This document shows positions 4,656 to 5,668 of a DNA stretch of 5,668 nt, one piece after another; the stretch's first letter is position 1, and every line of letters starts with the position of its first letter. A model generated the notes under the pieces. That model saw only the letters and a list, made by a program, of their open reading frames with translations. It had not been told where the DNA came from and did no database searches. The position numbers were made by a program, and so were the translations under genes. The DNA is from Ktedonobacterales bacterium (GTDB lineage: Bacteria > Chloroflexota > Ktedonobacteria > Ktedonobacterales > JADMIN01), in NCBI GenBank assembly GCA_025928125.1, contig JAICKD010000262.1, forward strand, positions 1-5,668. The letters run 5' to 3'.

Positions 4656-5668
4656 GTGGCTGATTCCACATCCGAGGCTGCTCCACCGCCGATGCATACG
4701 CGCGTCACCGAGCTATTTGGCATCCGCTATCCCATCGTCCAGGGCGGGCTGGCGCATCTCGCCTTTTCCGGGCTGGCCGCAGCCGTCTCTGAGGCTGGCG
4801 GGCTTGGTCAGATCGGCATGGCCTGTTTCGAGACGCCAGAGGAGATGCGCGCGGACATCCAGCGACTCAAAACGCTGACCAGAATGCCGTTCGGGGTCAA
4901 CTTCCCGCTGGGCCATACGCCCGTCGAGCCGTTCGTCGCGGTCGCACTGGAGGAAGGCGCGCACGTCATCTCGATCACTGCTGGCAACCCGGAGACCGTC
5001 TTGCGCCAGATCGCCACCAGCGGGGTGAATCCGCTGCCGAAGACGATGGTGCTGGTCGCCGGAACGCGCGCCGCCCGCAAGGCGCAAGATCTCGGCGCGG
5101 ATGCGGTGATCGCGGTGGGCTATGAGGGCGGCGGCCACCTTGGACGCGACGATGTCGGTACGCTGGTGCTGACGCCGAAGATTGTCGAGACGGTGAGTAT
5201 TCCGGTGCTGGCGAGCGGCGGCATCATGGATGGGCGCGGCATGGCGGCGGGGCTGGCGCTGGGCGCGGATGGCGTGGAGCTTGGCACGCGCTTCATCGCC
5301 GTCCAGGAGTGCATCGCCCATCAGAACTACAAGGATGCGCTGGTGGCCGCAACTGAGGCCGATACGGTCATCATCGAGCGCACGATGGGCCGACCCGCGC
5401 GTGTCCTGCGACGCGGCCCGCTGGTGGAGCGCATCCTCGCCATCGAGGATGACCTGACCCGCCGTGGCGCCAGCCGTGAAGAGGCATTCGAGGCGCTTTT
5501 CCCGCTCATTCGCGGCGAGGTGAACAAGGCGGCGGCCATCGAGGGGCGACTCGACGACGGCTTCATCTGGGCGGGCGAGGGCGTCGGCCTGATCCGCGAC
5601 ATCCCGCCCGCCCGTGAACTGATCGAGCGGATGGTACGCGAGGCCGCCGCAGCTACCGAGCGCACGCG
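4656..5668 (+). CDS. Nitronate monooxygenase / FabK-like FMN-dependent oxidoreductase (C-terminus cut by window edge)
   Basis: The visible 337 residues form an almost complete FMN-binding TIM barrel of the 2-nitropropane dioxygenase (nitronate monooxygenase) family. Family landmarks in order are YPIVQGGLAHLAFSGLAAAV (25-44), SEAGGLGQIG (45-54), FGVNFPLG (79-86), SITAGNPE (106-113), GYEGGGHLGR (155-164) with His161 as the probable catalytic base, VLASGGIMDGRGMAAGLALG (184-203), and GVELGTRF (206-213) at the FMN phosphate end. The tail FIWAGEGVGLIRDIPPAREL matches the usual end of the family (about 310-360 residues), so few residues are missing. Known members oxidise alkyl nitronates with O2 and FMN; close relatives include the enoyl-ACP reductase FabK, so the substrate is uncertain. 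The GTG start follows a perfect AGGAGGT. The first 12 residues (Ser/Ala/Pro-rich) are an unstructured extension before the barrel. There is no signal peptide, so it is cytoplasmic. Confidence 0.92.
   Translation, partial: MADSTSEAAPPPMHTRVTELFGIRYPIVQGGLAHLAFSGLAAAVSEAGGLGQIGMACFETPEEMRADIQRLKTLTRMPFGVNFPLGHTPVEPFVAVALEEGAHVISITAGNPETVLRQIATSGVNPLPKTMVLVAGTRAARKAQDLGADAVIAVGYEGGGHLGRDDVGTLVLTPKIVETVSIPVLASGGIMDGRGMAAGLALGADGVELGTRFIAVQECIAHQNYKDALVAATEADTVIIERTMGRPARVLRRGPLVERILAIEDDLTRRGASREEAFEALFPLIRGEVNKAAAIEGRLDDGFIWAGEGVGLIRDIPPARELIERMVREAAAATERT

Noticed and set aside
4713..5321. Minus-strand open frames opposite the oxidoreductase gene
   Set aside because: Antisense shadows of a high-GC coding region. 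The plus strand carries all family motifs and a perfect ribosome binding site.

Overview
The window looks like a chromosomal segment of a GC-rich bacterium. The TAA/ATG-coupled ECF sigma operon without a zinc anti-sigma signature, the LaeA-like methyltransferase and the alanine/threonine-rich secreted protein are reminiscent of Chloroflexota, perhaps Ktedonobacteria. That placement is an impression from protein style, not a demonstrated assignment.

Left part (1-963, minus strand): a two-gene operon. An ECF-type RNA polymerase sigma factor (963 to 433) is followed with no spacer by a single-pass membrane protein (432 to the left edge, incomplete). The second gene sits where an anti-sigma factor usually sits and is probably its membrane partner.

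Middle part (about 1100-3430): an intact tRNA-Leu(UAA) gene lies on the minus strand at 3341-3428. About 2.24 kb downstream of its 3' end, in the same orientation, is a second partial copy (1102-1156) running from the anticodon loop to the CCA end, with a 34-bp perfect core. This is the geometry left when an integrative element enters the 3' half of a tRNA gene, so the intervening DNA may be a decayed island. It holds one convincing gene, a 206-residue exported protein (2132 to 1512, minus strand), and otherwise about 1.5 kb with no believable genes, including a 14-bp-stem inverted repeat at 2980-3041.

Right part (3429-5668, plus strand): promoters for the tRNA (leftward) and for a class I SAM-dependent methyltransferase (rightward, 3632-4528) diverge from the region 3429-3551. 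A strong ribosome binding site and GTG start then open a flavin-dependent nitronate monooxygenase/FabK-like oxidoreductase (4656 to the right edge, only its C-terminal tail missing). These two plus-strand genes are 127 bp apart and may be expressed separately. Nothing in the sequence ties them to one pathway.

No CRISPR array, rRNA, recognisable recombinase or transposase is visible. The most interesting points are the tRNA-bounded segment, the refolded tRNA remnant, the unassigned sigma partner and the long hairpin in gene-free DNA.
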